64,000 nt of DNA, from assembly GCA_951217055.1 (NCBI GenBank), contig OX578283.1, positions 28,147,427 through 28,211,426 on the forward strand. The letters are read 5' to 3'. The notes under the pieces were generated by a model. The model was not told the DNA's origin, searched no databases, and saw only the letters and a list, made by a program, of their open reading frames with translations. Shown in pieces: positions 32,995-44,549 of this stretch. Position numbers and translations under genes: made by a program. The stretch comes from Gerris lacustris. Lineage: Eukaryota; Arthropoda; Insecta; Hemiptera; Gerridae. The stretch's first letter is position 1; each line of letters starts with the position of its first letter.

Positions 32995-33235
32995 ACCACC
33001 AATGGGCAGCCCGAGTGGCAGGAGCATGAGCAGCGTGAGTGGCAGGAGCATGAGCAGCGCGAGAGGCAGGAGCATGGGCAGCGCGAGAGGCAGGAGCTTG
33101 AGCAGCGCGAGAGGCAGGAGCATGAGCAGCGCGAGAGGCAGGAGCATGAGCAGCGCGAGTGGCAGGAGCATGAGCAGCGCGAGTGGCAGGAGCATGAGCA
33201 GCGCGAGAGGGAGGAGCATGAGCAGCGCGAGTAAC
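32995..33235 (+). repeat. 24-bp minisatellite
   Basis: About nine copies of a 24-bp unit reading 'gcatgagcagcgcgagaggc' plus 'agga', with R/T variation. Flanking blocks (agagcag...gtaaac at 32960 and its inverse at 33236-33260) suggest it sits inside an inverted-repeat element. The leucine-, alanine- and serine-rich frames on both strands are products of the repeat. Confidence 0.9.
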
Positions 33236-33884
33236 CTGTTTACACGCGCGCTGCTCTATTTCATGCCTACTTCCTTGCTCACTGCCACGGGACTGGGCTG
33301 AACGTAAACGAGGCATTAGGATATAACACAAAGTAAGACTTTTAAACTTTTTGGGCAACTTTTACCTCGTTTTATCTCCTAAAATTCTGGAACCTTAGGC
33401 CTTGTATTGTTCCTACAGTAGTAATAATTTAAGACCTTTCTAACTGTAGCTTGAGCTTCCTACGGTCAAAAGGAAAATGCACTTAGGAAGTACTTATAGT
33501 AAAAGGTTAAAATATTTAAGTGCAATCTAGAGAAAATGTTGGTTACTTTATCAGGGACTATTTGCTAAAGTTTTATTAAAGCCAATTTTAATAATAATTT
33601 AACTATTTTTTATACGTTACTACATAAAAAAGCTTTTTCCATTTTTATAAAAGTTTACTCAAAAAGATTAAGTAAGCAATTTGCTGACTTATCTGAAGAA
33701 TAAAAAGCAAAGAAATCAATAATCAAAGAAATCTTTGACTATTTTATCAGGTAGATTTTGATTTTGTAACAAATAATAATTATTCCGAAACGTTGGTAAC
33801 TCCGAATTTGTTTTTATTTTAACTAATCCTCGCTATACTCATTTGTCCTAATATATATAGTGAGAAATTGATTGGATTGGTTCC

Positions 33885-34015
33885 CAGAGCAGAGAACTAA
33901 ACAGACCTAAAGGAAGACCTGCACAGATATGGGATGGAGAGATGTGCAAAATATACGGAGTAACTTGGTAACGGCAGTGGGTAGCAACAGGTAGGTAGAA
34001 TGGAAGAGGATGAGG
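33885..34015 (+). pseudogene. LINE tail fragment (RTE/R-type)
   Basis: In one phase it reads 'RPKGRPAQIWDGEMCKIYGV' then 'TW' and, after stops, a W-rich end. This is the familiar C-terminal 'RPxGRPxxRWxDxixxxxGxxW' segment of insect LINE ORF2 proteins. Only about 40 codons remain. Confidence 0.5.
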
Positions 34016-34479
34016 ATGAATGTGTATTATAATTTTTAGAGTAGAAGTTTATTTACGGAATGACTTTTTTCCGAAAACTGAAAAATATGGAAACATTTTC
34101 TTTTGGGTATTCTATCTTGTTACACACTGTATAAAGGAACCGACGTCGTTGAAAGGATCATGAATGTAAAACAAATCTCAATTACTTAAATGATTAGAAC
34201 TGGTCAACATAATACAAAAATTAATTTTCTAATTAATGTAACCCTATATATCCTCTCTAGTCAACATTGATTTTAAAAAACAGAAAGCTACTTTGATTAA
34301 ATAAACAAGAATTTTGTGGGTGGAAAGACAGGTCCTCAAATCCTTTAAGACAAATTGCGCCGATGCTCCAATTTCACACCGAAATTTAATTATTTATTAG
34401 AATTGATGCCTTTATCCTGTTAGAGCTTACAGCGACTTTATTCCTTGCTTGAAACAGGTAGGTAATGGTCTTCTTTTTT

Positions 34480-34824
34480 TTTTACTCGTGACAAAGCAAA
34501 GTTATTTTTAAAACTTAATAACATTGAAGAAAACAACATAAAAAGGACCGTGGAAAGTAATATTACTCGTATAGCTATGCTCCCTCACCTGAAACTGATA
34601 TAATGTTTCTGACTTTATTTCTTTCTTAAAGTAGATCGGGAATGAATTTTCTTTGTCTATTATTAAAAACGTATCATGTGTTTATGTAATATTGTATTTA
34701 TCATGTTTTTCTGTAATATTGAATAAAACAATTAAAAAAGGACCGTGGAAAGTTATATATTCAATTACTCGAAGCTATGCTCCCTCACTCTGATATAAAA
34801 GCAAGTTTCTTTAACTGAAATTTA

Positions 34825-34866
<42 letters not shown>
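34480..34866 (+). repeat. Duplicated block ending in poly(A)
   Basis: The block 'aaaaaggaccgtggaaagt', 'tagctatgctccctcac', 'ctgatata' occurs at 34539-34600 and again at 34735-34800, with a weaker match at 37458. It ends in 35 A (34832-34866). A retroposed, poly(A)-tailed repeat is plausible. Confidence 0.5.
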
Positions 34867-34868
<2 letters not shown>

Positions 34869-35740
34869 TATTAAAATGTAAACAGGTGGCCACGAGCCGT
34901 TATTTTAAAGTCTTCAGCGTGTTCGTTGGAGGCAAAAGGGGTCGTCAGGAACCATGCGTGAATTGGCCCCGTAGATTAACGTGTGGTGACATGGTATAGT
35001 AGGTGGCTGCTTTTCTTATAGGGTGGTCATAAAAAGTTTTGTCCAAAGAGACATTGAAATGGGGGGGGGGGGGGATTTTAAGGAACAATATACATCTTTA
35101 GATACATTTTCTCTTTTGACATTAATTGGTAAATTTGCACAATCAGGCCCACCTATTTCGTACTCTCCGATTTATTTCGTTTTTTTTTTAACTACTTGTT
35201 TAGCAAATTGGTGGCTTTGTGCCTTGATTTAGTAAATTAGTGTAATTGGACTACAGCGGCCCTTATACATTTTTGATGAACAAAACTGTAAGTACCTACT
35301 TTATCATTAGCGGCCTCAGCCGCAGATCGGACATCTTTCTTTTGCTTCTAACGTTATCGTAGTTTAAGTTGTAAACTTTTCTTAGATGGTAACTTAATTC
35401 TTCAAAGCATTTAGCCTTCAGCTAAGATTTGTTTTACAGCCATACTGCGAATTCCGACATATATTTCCAGTAAGTGTGGAAGTGGGGAAATGGGCTCTTT
35501 TGTATCTCCGAAATACTTATATGTGAATTATTGTGTCTAAAGCCCCACAGGCTACGATGGCTATGTCTATATCGAACAGAGATGTCAATGCTTAAAGTTC
35601 TTTAAGTACTTTTTCCTTTTGTGTGAACATATCTTAGTTTGTTTGTAATCTTTTTTTAGCCGTATTCCTTTGTCCGGTGTGTTTTCGTCCGGTTAACTGT
35701 TGTTGTTGGGTTTTCTTGGAGAACCCTCCTCTATTCCAGG

Positions 35741-37355
35741 CAGGGCCGCAGCTACATATTTTGCCAGGAGGGGCAAGCCCTAATTTTGCCGCCCCCTTCC
35801 ACCACTTTACCCTAGCAATTCGCCAATAACTTTTACTCCTACTCCTAAGTCAGCTTGTGAAAAATCTTGAAATATTTATTAATATTTGGGATAAAATATA
35901 AAACCATGATTGAAGTTGATAACTAAGGTTTATTTGAAAATGAGAAACGAAACAATTCAAGTAAAATCTTTTTAATATACTAGAAAATATTATACATATA
36001 CGCAGAAAATATTATACATTATACATAAAACAATTCTTCCAAAAACTAAAAGTGTATTTATGAAAATTTTACTTTTCGGCTGCAAATGTTTAGATTAATT
36101 TGTTTTATGCTCTTCGATGTTTAATGGAAAAGAGACTTAAATCATCAGAGACATCGAAAAGAAACAACTAAATTCTAGTAAAAACTAAAATCTATTTTTA
36201 AATAATAAACTCCTGTTCAGTTCAGTTAAAATAGGTGCCAGTCCTACTAATCTCTCTCCTATCATACATGAACCTAGCCCTAAGGGGGGTCCGGGGGGCC
36301 TCCCCCGGAAAATTTTAGAAAATTAGGTTCAAAATGTTGAATTTTGGGCCTTTTTTTAGAGCTTTTTCAGCTAAAAAAAAAACATCACCTAAAAGTTTGT
36401 TTAAAATTGCTTCTGCAGAATTTTAAAAAAAATTTATTAACTAAATCGGTTTTTAGACTAAAAAAAAAGTTTTACCTTTAACGCTATACTATGCTATTAA
36501 TTCTTTCTGATTCATTATGAAATACCTTCACAACGTCCTATACAGCATCTGAACTAGGGGATACACTCTCAACTCAGAATATCAACAAACAACCAAAGGT
36601 ATGCAAATAAACGAACACAAAATAGTTTAATGTTTGTATCCCACATAAACATGGGGGAAAGAGGGAATCCCATAGTTTTAAATGTTAATATTAACTTGAC
36701 TATTGATCCATAAACAATAATCATTTATTTGCAAAATAATTATATTATTAGTTTTAAAATGGGTATGAAAAATAATAAAACATAAGAAATGTTCAACCTT
36801 ATTTTATTCAATTAATATTGTTTCGTAATTTTGTTGTTTTGGGGGTGGGGGGGGGGGATTTCCCTCTTCCACCCCATGGATCCGCCCCTGAGATCTCTCC
36901 TAATTTAAGTTATTCATCTATCTTTCTTTGTAAAAACATTGACTTCTTGGTGGGCTCGTATCTTGCGGCGCCCCTCAGGCCCTAGGCGGTCTCCTAGTTC
37001 GCCTATTTGGTCGCACCGGCCCTGGGTCCAGTTCGTTGGGATAGGGCGCGCATCGTCGAGACGGACTACGCGAAAACTGCAATGTGACCCGACCTTGAAA
37101 TTGGGAATTACGACCTTGAAATAGGGAATTAAGAAGGCATCTACTCACTGACAGTACTGCGTTCATATCGCTCACTCTCATCTGCCTAGCTCGCATGCCG
37201 CCCTCTACACCTACATCACTGTGTCATATTACAGGTCTTAAATTAGTTAAATAATTTTAAAGTCTGTTAATCATTTTGCCGCCCCCTACATTTTGCCGCC
37301 CGGGGCAAAAGACCCCCCTGCCCCCCCCCCCCCCCCCCCCCTAGCTGCGGCCCTG
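35741..37355. mobile_element. Non-autonomous hAT element (1,615 bp) with 8-bp TSD
   Basis: Termini CAGGGCCGCAGCTA and TAGCTGCGGCCCTG are perfect inverted repeats of the hAT type. The 8-bp duplication ATTCCAGG is exact at 35733-35740 and 37356-37363. No transposase ORF remains. The interior has C/G homopolymers (a 20-plus C run at 37319) and repeated 'attttgccgccccc'. A second hAT-like end ('ggatccgcccctg', 36881-36893) inside points to a nested older insertion. Confidence 0.88.
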
Positions 37356-37363
37356 ATTCCAGG

Positions 37364-38560
37364 ATAGCAGTAGTACCTCACTCAACTCACAGGCTTCGCT
37401 ACCACAATGATCTGGGCGACGTGTTACAAAGAGGTTTTGTGTTAATATTGAAGGGGAAAATTTAAAAAGGACCATAGAAAATATAATATTTCTCATTCAC
37501 TGGTATCTATTATCTATGTCATCGTAATATGTAATATAGTTGTTTCTATAAGTTTATATCTTTCCTATTTTAAACTGGCAAGCAAGAGTCTTCGACTAGT
37601 ATAAAAGTTCTTACATTTTGTTTTTGTATTAGTTCAATTTATCAGACTTCACAATAAAGGAAACGATACTGTAATAATATTTTAAGACTAGCTGGATGCA
37701 CGTGCTCCGCTACGGAGTGGGTTATTTTTTAAATTTGATGGTTTATAAACTACCTTCAAGAAACATTGAAGTTATTTTACTAAGCAAGAATATCTAGATG
37801 CCCCTGTTTCCTGAATCCCTTACCCCTAGTTCCAGAGATTAACTCCTAAAAGCAAAATTCTATAATATTAGAATAAAGATAATTGCGGATAGAAATTAAC
37901 ACAACTCAATTAACCAAAGTGATGTTTTTACCCACAGATACAAATGATAGTTCCATTCTAACAAAGGTTGGCAATCATGCGGTGATTTTTTAGATTAGTG
38001 TCAAAACAACTTTTTTGTTTGTCGTAAATAACCCTGGGAACGGGGAGGTGGAGGGGCGGGTGTGATATTTATCATCATTAAAAGAAATTATCAAATTTCA
38101 ATAAATAGAAGAATAATTAATGGTAAATTGTCACTAACCAAGTGCTGAAGATAAAATGTACGGATCCTCAAGTATTTCACATCACAGCTGCCCAAACCTG
38201 CTCTCCCCGATTGTTCGTATGTTTTCGACTTAATCCTGAACATATTGCGTCCAATTCACTGCTTCCAGATTTCTTGAACTCAGTGCTTCCAGCTCTTAAC
38301 AAATAAAATTATTCAAATTTTCAAAAAGTTCAATAAACAGGAGTAATCAAATTTTATTTTAAAAAGATATGAAATAAGTATAATTAAAAAAAAATATAAA
38401 TAAATAATAAAAAGATATGAACAAAAGTATTTTCAACTATTAAGACTATAAATTAATTATCATTAAATTTTATAAAAAAAAACAGATTTAAACAAAAAAA
38501 ACTTTGTCTTCAAAGCTGACATAAGAAATGTCTGCTTATTTGGTTTTAAAAATCTAATAG
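37364..38560. other. Gene-free stretch
   Basis: I see no ORF, RNA gene or clear repeat apart from a weak match at 37458-37500 to the block at 34539. Confidence 0.4.
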
Positions 38561-38569
38561 TGGATTATT

Positions 38570-39000
38570 CAGAAAAGCACAATAAAGGGTGTTAAAATGA
38601 AAATATAATTCTACAGAAATCAAAAATGTTTCTAAGAATGCGATGTGTGTATCACAATTTTGATGTCAAAAAAAGCTAATACAATTAATATTTTTTTCCA
38701 ATAAGTATTTAAGAATAAACTAATTTTTGAGGTTACCCAAAAGTTCACGAATTTGGAGGCTGGTTTATGCAGACAGAAATTATGAAGCTAGTAGCGTTGT
38801 TTAACTTGTACATTTGCACGTACTGTTTGACATAAACTTTAAGGCCCCCATACACGTCAAACATCATGATTGCGCAAACATCAAACAGCCCCATACACGG
38901 TCAAAGTGTTTGCGGAAACACGATGTTTGCGCAAACATTTTGACCGTGTATGGGGGCCTTTAGATATTAAGATAACAGAGGGATCAGCCACTTTACACAT
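38570..39000 (-). pseudogene. Inverted copy of the MED11 3' flank, interrupted by a MITE
   Basis: Read on the minus strand, this aligns with 42590-42903 just downstream of MED11. Matches include 'gtggctgatccct' (versus gtggcagatccct), 'atgtcaaacagtacgtgcaa' (versus atgtcaaacagtgcgtgcaa), 'cctccaaattcgtgaacttt', 'gggtaacctcaaaaattag' and 'cttttctgaataa'. The match runs through the 118-bp MITE insertion at 38842-38959. It ends at the AATAAA poly(A) signal position of MED11 (42898). Similarity upstream into the MED11 coding region is too weak for me to claim. A decayed retrocopy or a shared dispersed repeat are both possible. Confidence 0.5.
38842..38959. mobile_element. PIF/Harbinger-like MITE (118 bp)
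   Basis: Ends AGGCCCCCATACACG and CGTGTATGGGGGCCT, with TTA on both sides (38839-38841 and 38960-38962), the target duplication of PIF/Harbinger elements. The interior holds nested palindromes (TGTTTGCGCAAACA). The sequence it interrupted is preserved uninterrupted at 42600-42650. Confidence 0.75.
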
Positions 39001-39980
39001 CCATTCGACGAAATAATTAGAGTGAAACATGACTCGCCTCTCTGGGATTCCAGCAAGATAATATGGTGTTTAAAGAGAATTCTGTATCTCACGGAAACAC
39101 AACTCCCCAACATGTTATTAACATCCAAGATTATTTAAGAACAAAATCAATTTGAAAATACACCGATGTTAGTAGACGGCTGGTGGAGATGATCATTCTT
39201 CCCATCTTGCTGGACAGTATAATGTTAATTAATTAATTTGTTAATTTCTCGGACTTTAGTGTTTATCTTCTTCTCATATTTGCCTTCATTAATTCTTTTA
39301 AATAATAAGTTTTACAATATATGTCCAACTTTGAGCCGATAAAACGCAAGATCAAAGTTACCGTACATTTATAAAGCCTAATTGGGTCATTCCATGCAAA
39401 ATCACCTAGGCCTCCTGCTTCAATGTCATGGATTTTTCTGATTTTTTTCCTAAATTGAAAATTGTACCCCACAAGAATTTTTTGAAAATTTTGATTTTTC
39501 ACCGAATTTGGTGTTCCGGGGTAACGACTTATTTCACTAAAATCTTAATAACTCCTGTGTTTTGTATGGTATCATATCATCACCATATTGGTATCAAATT
39601 AAAGCTAAATGTTTACTCTTTAAGACTATATTAAGATTTATTTTTGTAATTTTTTTTTCTTGCCCTAAATGTTGAAATTAAGGTTGTATATATGTCATAC
39701 GATATCTCTGAAGTAACAAATTTTTAATAGCCGTTAATTTTTTAACAAAGCCTCCTAACCTACTAGTTAATACAGCAAACAAATAAAAAGGGTGTTCTTT
39801 TTAGTTTTTAAATAATAATTTTTTAAAGTTCTCCCGTTTTTATGCTTTTTTCGTTCTAGCCGGCACTCATAAAAATAAAATAATTTGCTTAATTAAACAT
39901 ATTTTCAATTATTTGCCATGGAATACATTAGTTTAATCATTAAAATACATCTATATATAATATACTAATAAGTAATACAC
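39000..39980. other. Gene-free stretch with repeat-like text
   Basis: No gene. The part from 39380 to 39720 reads like a non-coding dispersed repeat ('gggtcattccatgcaaaatc'), but no second copy is present here to confirm it. Confidence 0.35.
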
Positions 39981-39984
39981 CAGA

Positions 39985-40801
39985 AATGAGGATTATAACT
40001 GTGTCAACTGCAGCAGAAGTGTGAGGGAGGATGTCTTTCACTTCATAGGAGAGTGTCCTAGTCTCAGACTAGGACACAGACCATAGGACCAGGACTAGGG
40101 CATTATCGGAAACTTTGACTGGGCCAAGAATGCTTAAATAGGCAGCAAGTAATTAGCGTTTTAAATGGTAGCACCTCTTGGCACTCATTAGCCAATTATT
40201 TAAAATTAGCGCTTCCCTATCGTAAAATATTATCTCTGGGCCAGGAAATATGGGTAGCATTGTTAAATTCGTTAATAAAACCAAAAATAATACAATATAA
40301 TAAAACATTTGATGAGAGAGAGGGGGAAAAAAATTAAAATCAAAATAAAATTCATTAGGAATACAAAATACAATTTTGTTAATTTTGTTGTTATTTAAAT
40401 TCTGTTCCTTATATTTAATTTTCTTATAAGTGTTATGTGTTAATTGCATGTAGGTCATACATAATATTATATTATTCAATTTTATTTATTGTTAGTCATG
40501 TTATGTAAATAATTTAATTGTTAGTGCTATGAAACTATGTTGATTTGTTACATCTGAAAGTAGTATATTAAAACGCTCAATAGGATAAAACCTAAATACG
40601 ATAATTTAGTCCTCATGACAAAGTTTGGATGTAGCTTGTGTATATATTATATATGGAAATTTATTGCATGGAAATGTTTATATGTATGAAGTCCAACTCC
40701 AGGTAGACGGCCGATGGCCATACCTCAAAAAGTTTTGCTCTTAAATTTATTGAAATGTTCTTTGTTTTTTATAAATAAACATTATTATTATTATTATTAA
40801 T
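39985..40801 (+). mobile_element. 5'-truncated LINE 3' end with (ATT)n tail
   Basis: The start encodes 'NEDYNCVNCSRSVREDVFHF' then 'IGECPSLRLR', the Cys-Cys-His-Cys motif (CxxC...H...C) near the C-terminus of many LINE ORF2 proteins, followed by a stop. A non-coding 3' region ends 'aataaacattattattatta' (40774-40801), the trinucleotide tail of I-group/jockey-like LINEs. Dead on arrival. Confidence 0.6.
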
Positions 40802-41106
40802 ACACCCAGAAATTAATCATTATTTGCTTCGTCCGATAAAATTAGCAATAAAGAATCTTATAAAATTTCTATAAAAATAGCCGGTAAACCTCGGCTTGAA
40901 GAGGAGGGTCTAATCATTAAAATTGTAAATTGATCCTAACAACATTCAACCACCTCGACAATGATCGGTAATATCATAAGGTTAAGGTATTTGTCCTGTG
41001 AACACGAGAGTGATAGAAACCAATTGATATAAACAAAAAAAATGTCCTCGTGATTAGCTATTATTACAAATTACATATAGAAAACATTTACTATGTGATA
41101 AACTTG

Positions 41107-41167
41107 TAAAATCCATGGAACTATAAAGCATGCATAACATGCATGCTTTATAGTTCCATGGACTTTA
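41107..41167. repeat. 29-bp-arm hairpin
   Basis: TAAAATCCATGGAACTATAA followed by AGCATGCAT is mirrored immediately after a 3-base loop, with one mismatch. A miniature foldback; no ORF. Confidence 0.85.
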
Positions 41168-41923
41168 TATGATATATTACGATTATGCTACAATATTGGA
41201 CAGTGGAATAACTCTAGAAGGTAAAAGAGTAACATTACCTCTAAATATATCATTCCTTTAGCAACATCATTCAATTAATCAAATAAAGCCTGAGGATATT
41301 CTTGGAATTTAATGAGATAGAGCAGAGTTAAAAACAAACAGAAAACGCTAAAGAAAAATGATACAGTGTTGAAATAATTCATTTTTTTATTTTTAATACA
41401 AATATTTTTTAGGAACGCAGTTGGTATTGGTACTTCTTAATAATTGTCCATTAATTTTTACTTTCTCACAAAATTACCTCTATTTCGTAAACGTTAACAT
41501 AATATTAAGCGTGTTTTAAATTAAATCGTTTATCGTTCTTCTGTCTCTGAAAACGGTTACCTACAAAATACATTAATAATTATTAAAAGTCAAAACATAA
41601 AAGTAAATAAAATAGAAATTCGTAATAAAGTTGCAATAGTAAAAATAAGATACATACCCATACAAGAAAGTTGATATAATCGCGAATAAAGTTGGAAAAC
41701 AACTATATTGTTGGAAAAACAATGTTTAATCAGCTGTTTTATTTCAAATTAATAAATTGACGAAATAAATTTTTAGATAGATAAACAAAATAAAAAAAAA
41801 ATATATTGAAATATTAATTAAAAAATTAAATATATTTGACTCATATTTATTAACTATAGTCGTACGAAATACGAATATTTAAAAAGGGAATAAAAGAAGC
41901 CCCTCAAAAAAAGTTTACTTTCG

Positions 41924-42020
41924 GAGTGTAGTTTGCGGTTGAGCCTTTTAACTTCTAACCTAAAGCTTTTACTTTGATAACAGTTGATTTGATCTGTTTA
42001 TTTTCACTCAAACTACACTC
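41924..42020. promoter_or_regulatory. 12-bp dyad upstream of MED11
   Basis: GAGTGTAGTTTG (41924-41935) and CAAACTACACTC (42009-42020) form a perfect inverted repeat about 100-200 bp before the MED11 start. It could be a dyad in the promoter or 5' UTR, or the ends of a tiny MITE. No TATA box is clear. Confidence 0.3.
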
Positions 42021-42122
42021 TTGTTCTATGACCTTACAAGTTTAGAGTTTTAGTTTTTGTTAATAAATTTGTTATAAAGCATTTATAATAGTGTACATTT
42101 AGTGATTTGTTAATTTAGTGCG

Positions 42123-42539
42123 ATGACTGCCCCGATGGAACGTCTCCAAGTGTTGGAATCAATCGAAAAGGATGTTATAACTTGTTTGCAAAGCGCCGGT
42201 TCTGCTCTTTCCGAATTAAGCAAAGAGAAATCGAGTTTAAAACAAGCTGAGAGTCAAACTCATGTGTTCCTTAAGACTTTAGCTCAAGTCGAATCGAAAT
42301 TGATGGAGCAGATAAACTATTTGTCTCAAGTTTCGACTGGACAGCCCCATGAAGGCTCGGGATACGCGTCGCAGAAAGTTCTTCAAATGGCCTGGCACAG
42401 GTTTCATCACGTTAGAAGCAGAGTAAATGATTTGGATAAACTAAAAGTTAAACATTTGCAAGCTCAAGCCAGGGAGGCGCAAGCTAGAGCCCGAGGAATG
42501 CCTGGACAATATCCTATGAACTCACAGGGTGGCTCCTAA
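42123..42539 (+). CDS. MED11: Mediator of RNA polymerase II transcription subunit 11
   Basis: A 138-residue intronless ORF matching MED11, a small head-module subunit of the Mediator coactivator that bridges transcription factors and RNA polymerase II in the nucleus. The signature block is residues 71-90 (STGQPHEGSGYASQKVLQMA), followed by WHRFHHVRSRV. The N-terminus 'ERLQVLESIEKDVITCLQSA' (6-25) is also typical. Residues 1-70 and 95-125 are helical and would pair with MED22 in the head module. The C-terminal tail (GMPGQYPMNSQGGS) is poorly conserved in the family. The start context GCGATGA is acceptable, and no upstream in-frame ATG extends the conserved part. Full length for the family, no breaks. 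It may lack introns natively or be a retrocopy; no poly(A) tail or TSD is visible, so a normal gene is favoured. Confidence 0.93.
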   Translation: MTAPMERLQVLESIEKDVITCLQSAGSALSELSKEKSSLKQAESQTHVFLKTLAQVESKLMEQINYLSQVSTGQPHEGSGYASQKVLQMAWHRFHHVRSRVNDLDKLKVKHLQAQAREAQARARGMPGQYPMNSQGGS

Positions 42540-42905
42540 GCCTTATTTCTTTCAATTTTAGGTTTGTACTTGAAGTGTTAATTAATTAGTATAAGTGGCA
42601 GATCCCTGTTATATTATTACCCAAACTTGATGTCAAACAGTGCGTGCAAATGTACAAGTTAAAAAAAGCTACCTGCTACTTAGTTTCTACAAATAATCGT
42701 CTCCATTAACCAACCTCCAAATTCGCGAACTTCTGGGTAACCTCATAAATTAGTTTTGTTCTTAAATGCTTCTTGGAAATAACTAAACAAATAAATTAGA
42801 TTTTTTAACAAAATCGTGAAACTAATACCATTCATAGGAACATGTTCGATTTCTGTGGAATTATATTTTCATTTTAACATCCTCTATTACTTTTCTGAAT
42901 AAAGC
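42540..42905 (+). other. MED11 3' UTR with two poly(A) signals
   Basis: AATAAA occurs at 42790-42795 and 42898-42903. The region 42590-42903 has an inverted diverged copy at 38570-39000. Confidence 0.5.
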
Positions 42906-43168
42906 CTTAGTCCCGCTCAAACTGTAGAAGACAATCAGTCCAACGAAACTGAACTGGGTTAACTTTATTTCACTTTAATACTGGTGTATAGTTAAAAAAT
43001 ATACTTTTAAGGCAAATATAAAATTTATCCATCCTTTGTATGCAAGTAACTTCATTTTGTCTAATAAACTGCCAGTACACAAGACATTGCGGAAGAAATA
43101 CTATTTATCTTGGCCTTGCGGACAGGACTATGTGATAGATTTTTACGTTTGAAATAATCTTTCAAAAT

Positions 43169-43220
43169 AATTACTGTTTTGATAAAGGGATATAATCTAT
43201 TCCTTTATCAAAACAGTAAT
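43169..43220. repeat. 20-bp-arm hairpin
   Basis: AATTACTGTTTTGATAAAGG and its exact complement are separated by about 12 bases (gatataatctatt). Confidence 0.85.
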
Positions 43221-43655
43221 TTGAGTGAAGTCCCATGCACTTTCTGATCCCCTTACCAAAACGTAGCGTTGCTTAAGATTATTGACACTCAGGTTGGCTA
43301 ACCTAGACGGGTAGGACAAACCATTTGTTCAAACCTAGCAATTGGCCTTATTTACACCCTTTTTACTAGTTATGTGGTAGAGAGTCCACTTCACACATCA
43401 TACCTCTGTACATTGTACCGCCAAAGCAAGTGTAGTGTGATTATTTGTTGACTCTCATTTACTTGAGACATAGTTATTTAGACAAATAAAGACTTGAAAG
43501 TGTTAAACAAATTATATAAGGTGGGTAACAAAGTAAATTAGTACCAATTAAACCTTAGTGGCACGGCTATAGTGGACAAACAATGAGGTACGGGTTAAAA
43601 ATTACTTTAAAAAATCATATTTTACGATTTTGGTAGTATTCATACTACGGAAAGA

Positions 43656-43809
43656 TTAAATTTTAATTTAAATCAAATTATAATTATTAACAACTACGGG
43701 AAACAACCAGAGAAAAATACACTCAAATATCCCAGCGCTGGAGTGTATTTTTCTCTGGTTGTTTCCCGTAGTTGTTAATAATTATAATTTGATTTAAATT
43801 AAAATTTAA
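43656..43809. repeat. Perfect 69-bp-arm palindrome (foldback family P, copy 2)
   Basis: Left arm 43656-43724 and right arm 43741-43809 are perfectly complementary around a 16-base centre. Homologous to 18823-18949, including the left flank 'ttttggtagtattcatacta'. Where the two copies differ inside the arm ('aacaactacggg' versus 'atttactacggg'; 'caaccagaga' versus 'cagacagtga'), both arms of each copy carry that copy's version. Confidence 0.95.
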
Positions 43810-44309
43810 AAAATCAGTAATTACTCCTCCAGCGTTCATACTTAGTATTGGGCTTTCAACCTTAATTAATTATTATTAGTTGTCAAAGTTTTAAGATAAC
43901 TCCTCACAACCATCATCCTAGTCCGATAACTCATGCAAAACCGAAAAATATTGATCGGAAGGCATAATTTCTCTACCAGATATGGTGGCACGGGCGGCAT
44001 ATAAAGTGATAAACTCAGTAAAACAATGCAGAACGCAGCTAGAATCAAAGCAGACTGTTTCGTCCATTTTAGGGGTCTCTAGTGGTAGGGTAGAGTGAGG
44101 GTTTATTATTCTCATATCGTGAATCTGTGATTTACAGAAACTGTTTTACTCATAGCGCACTCAATGGGACAGCCTGTGTCTCTAAGGGTTAATGAACCAT
44201 ATAAATTAGAGCATCACCAAATGAGTTTTTGTGTGTTGACAGCATGGGAAAGTCGAAAAAATGGGGCGGTAAGCCTATGTGAAATCGGGATTTTATAATC
44301 CTGAGTTCT

Positions 44310-44545
44310 CATTGGCTCCCCCACCCCATTTTTTTGACATGCTTATATTGGCAAGTCAACACACTAAAACTCAATTGGCAATTACAGTAGTTGGAAGATT
44401 TATTGCCGACGTTTTTATTTTCTTTATCCTCCAATCCATCCTCTAACTCGCATAGTCTTACCTGTTGGAACCATCTTATTCTTGGTCTACCATCTTTTCT
44501 TCTCACACCATATATTTCTCCATGTAATAATTTCTGAGGCATACC
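44310..44545 (-). pseudogene. LINE ORF2 C-terminal fragment
   Basis: The minus-strand frame reads 'KLLHGEIYGVRRKDGRPRIR' then 'WFQQVRLCELE', the 'GxxxGxRxxGRPxxRWxxxVxxDL' pattern of RTE/R-type LINE ORF2 tails. It runs out into unrelated sequence after about 35 codons. Confidence 0.5.
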
Positions 44546-44549
44546 CTAT

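Noticed and set aside
32716..33358. Leucine-, alanine- and serine-rich frames of 135-174 codons
   Set aside because: Created by the 24-bp minisatellite at 32995-33235, open on both strands with no conserved sequence.
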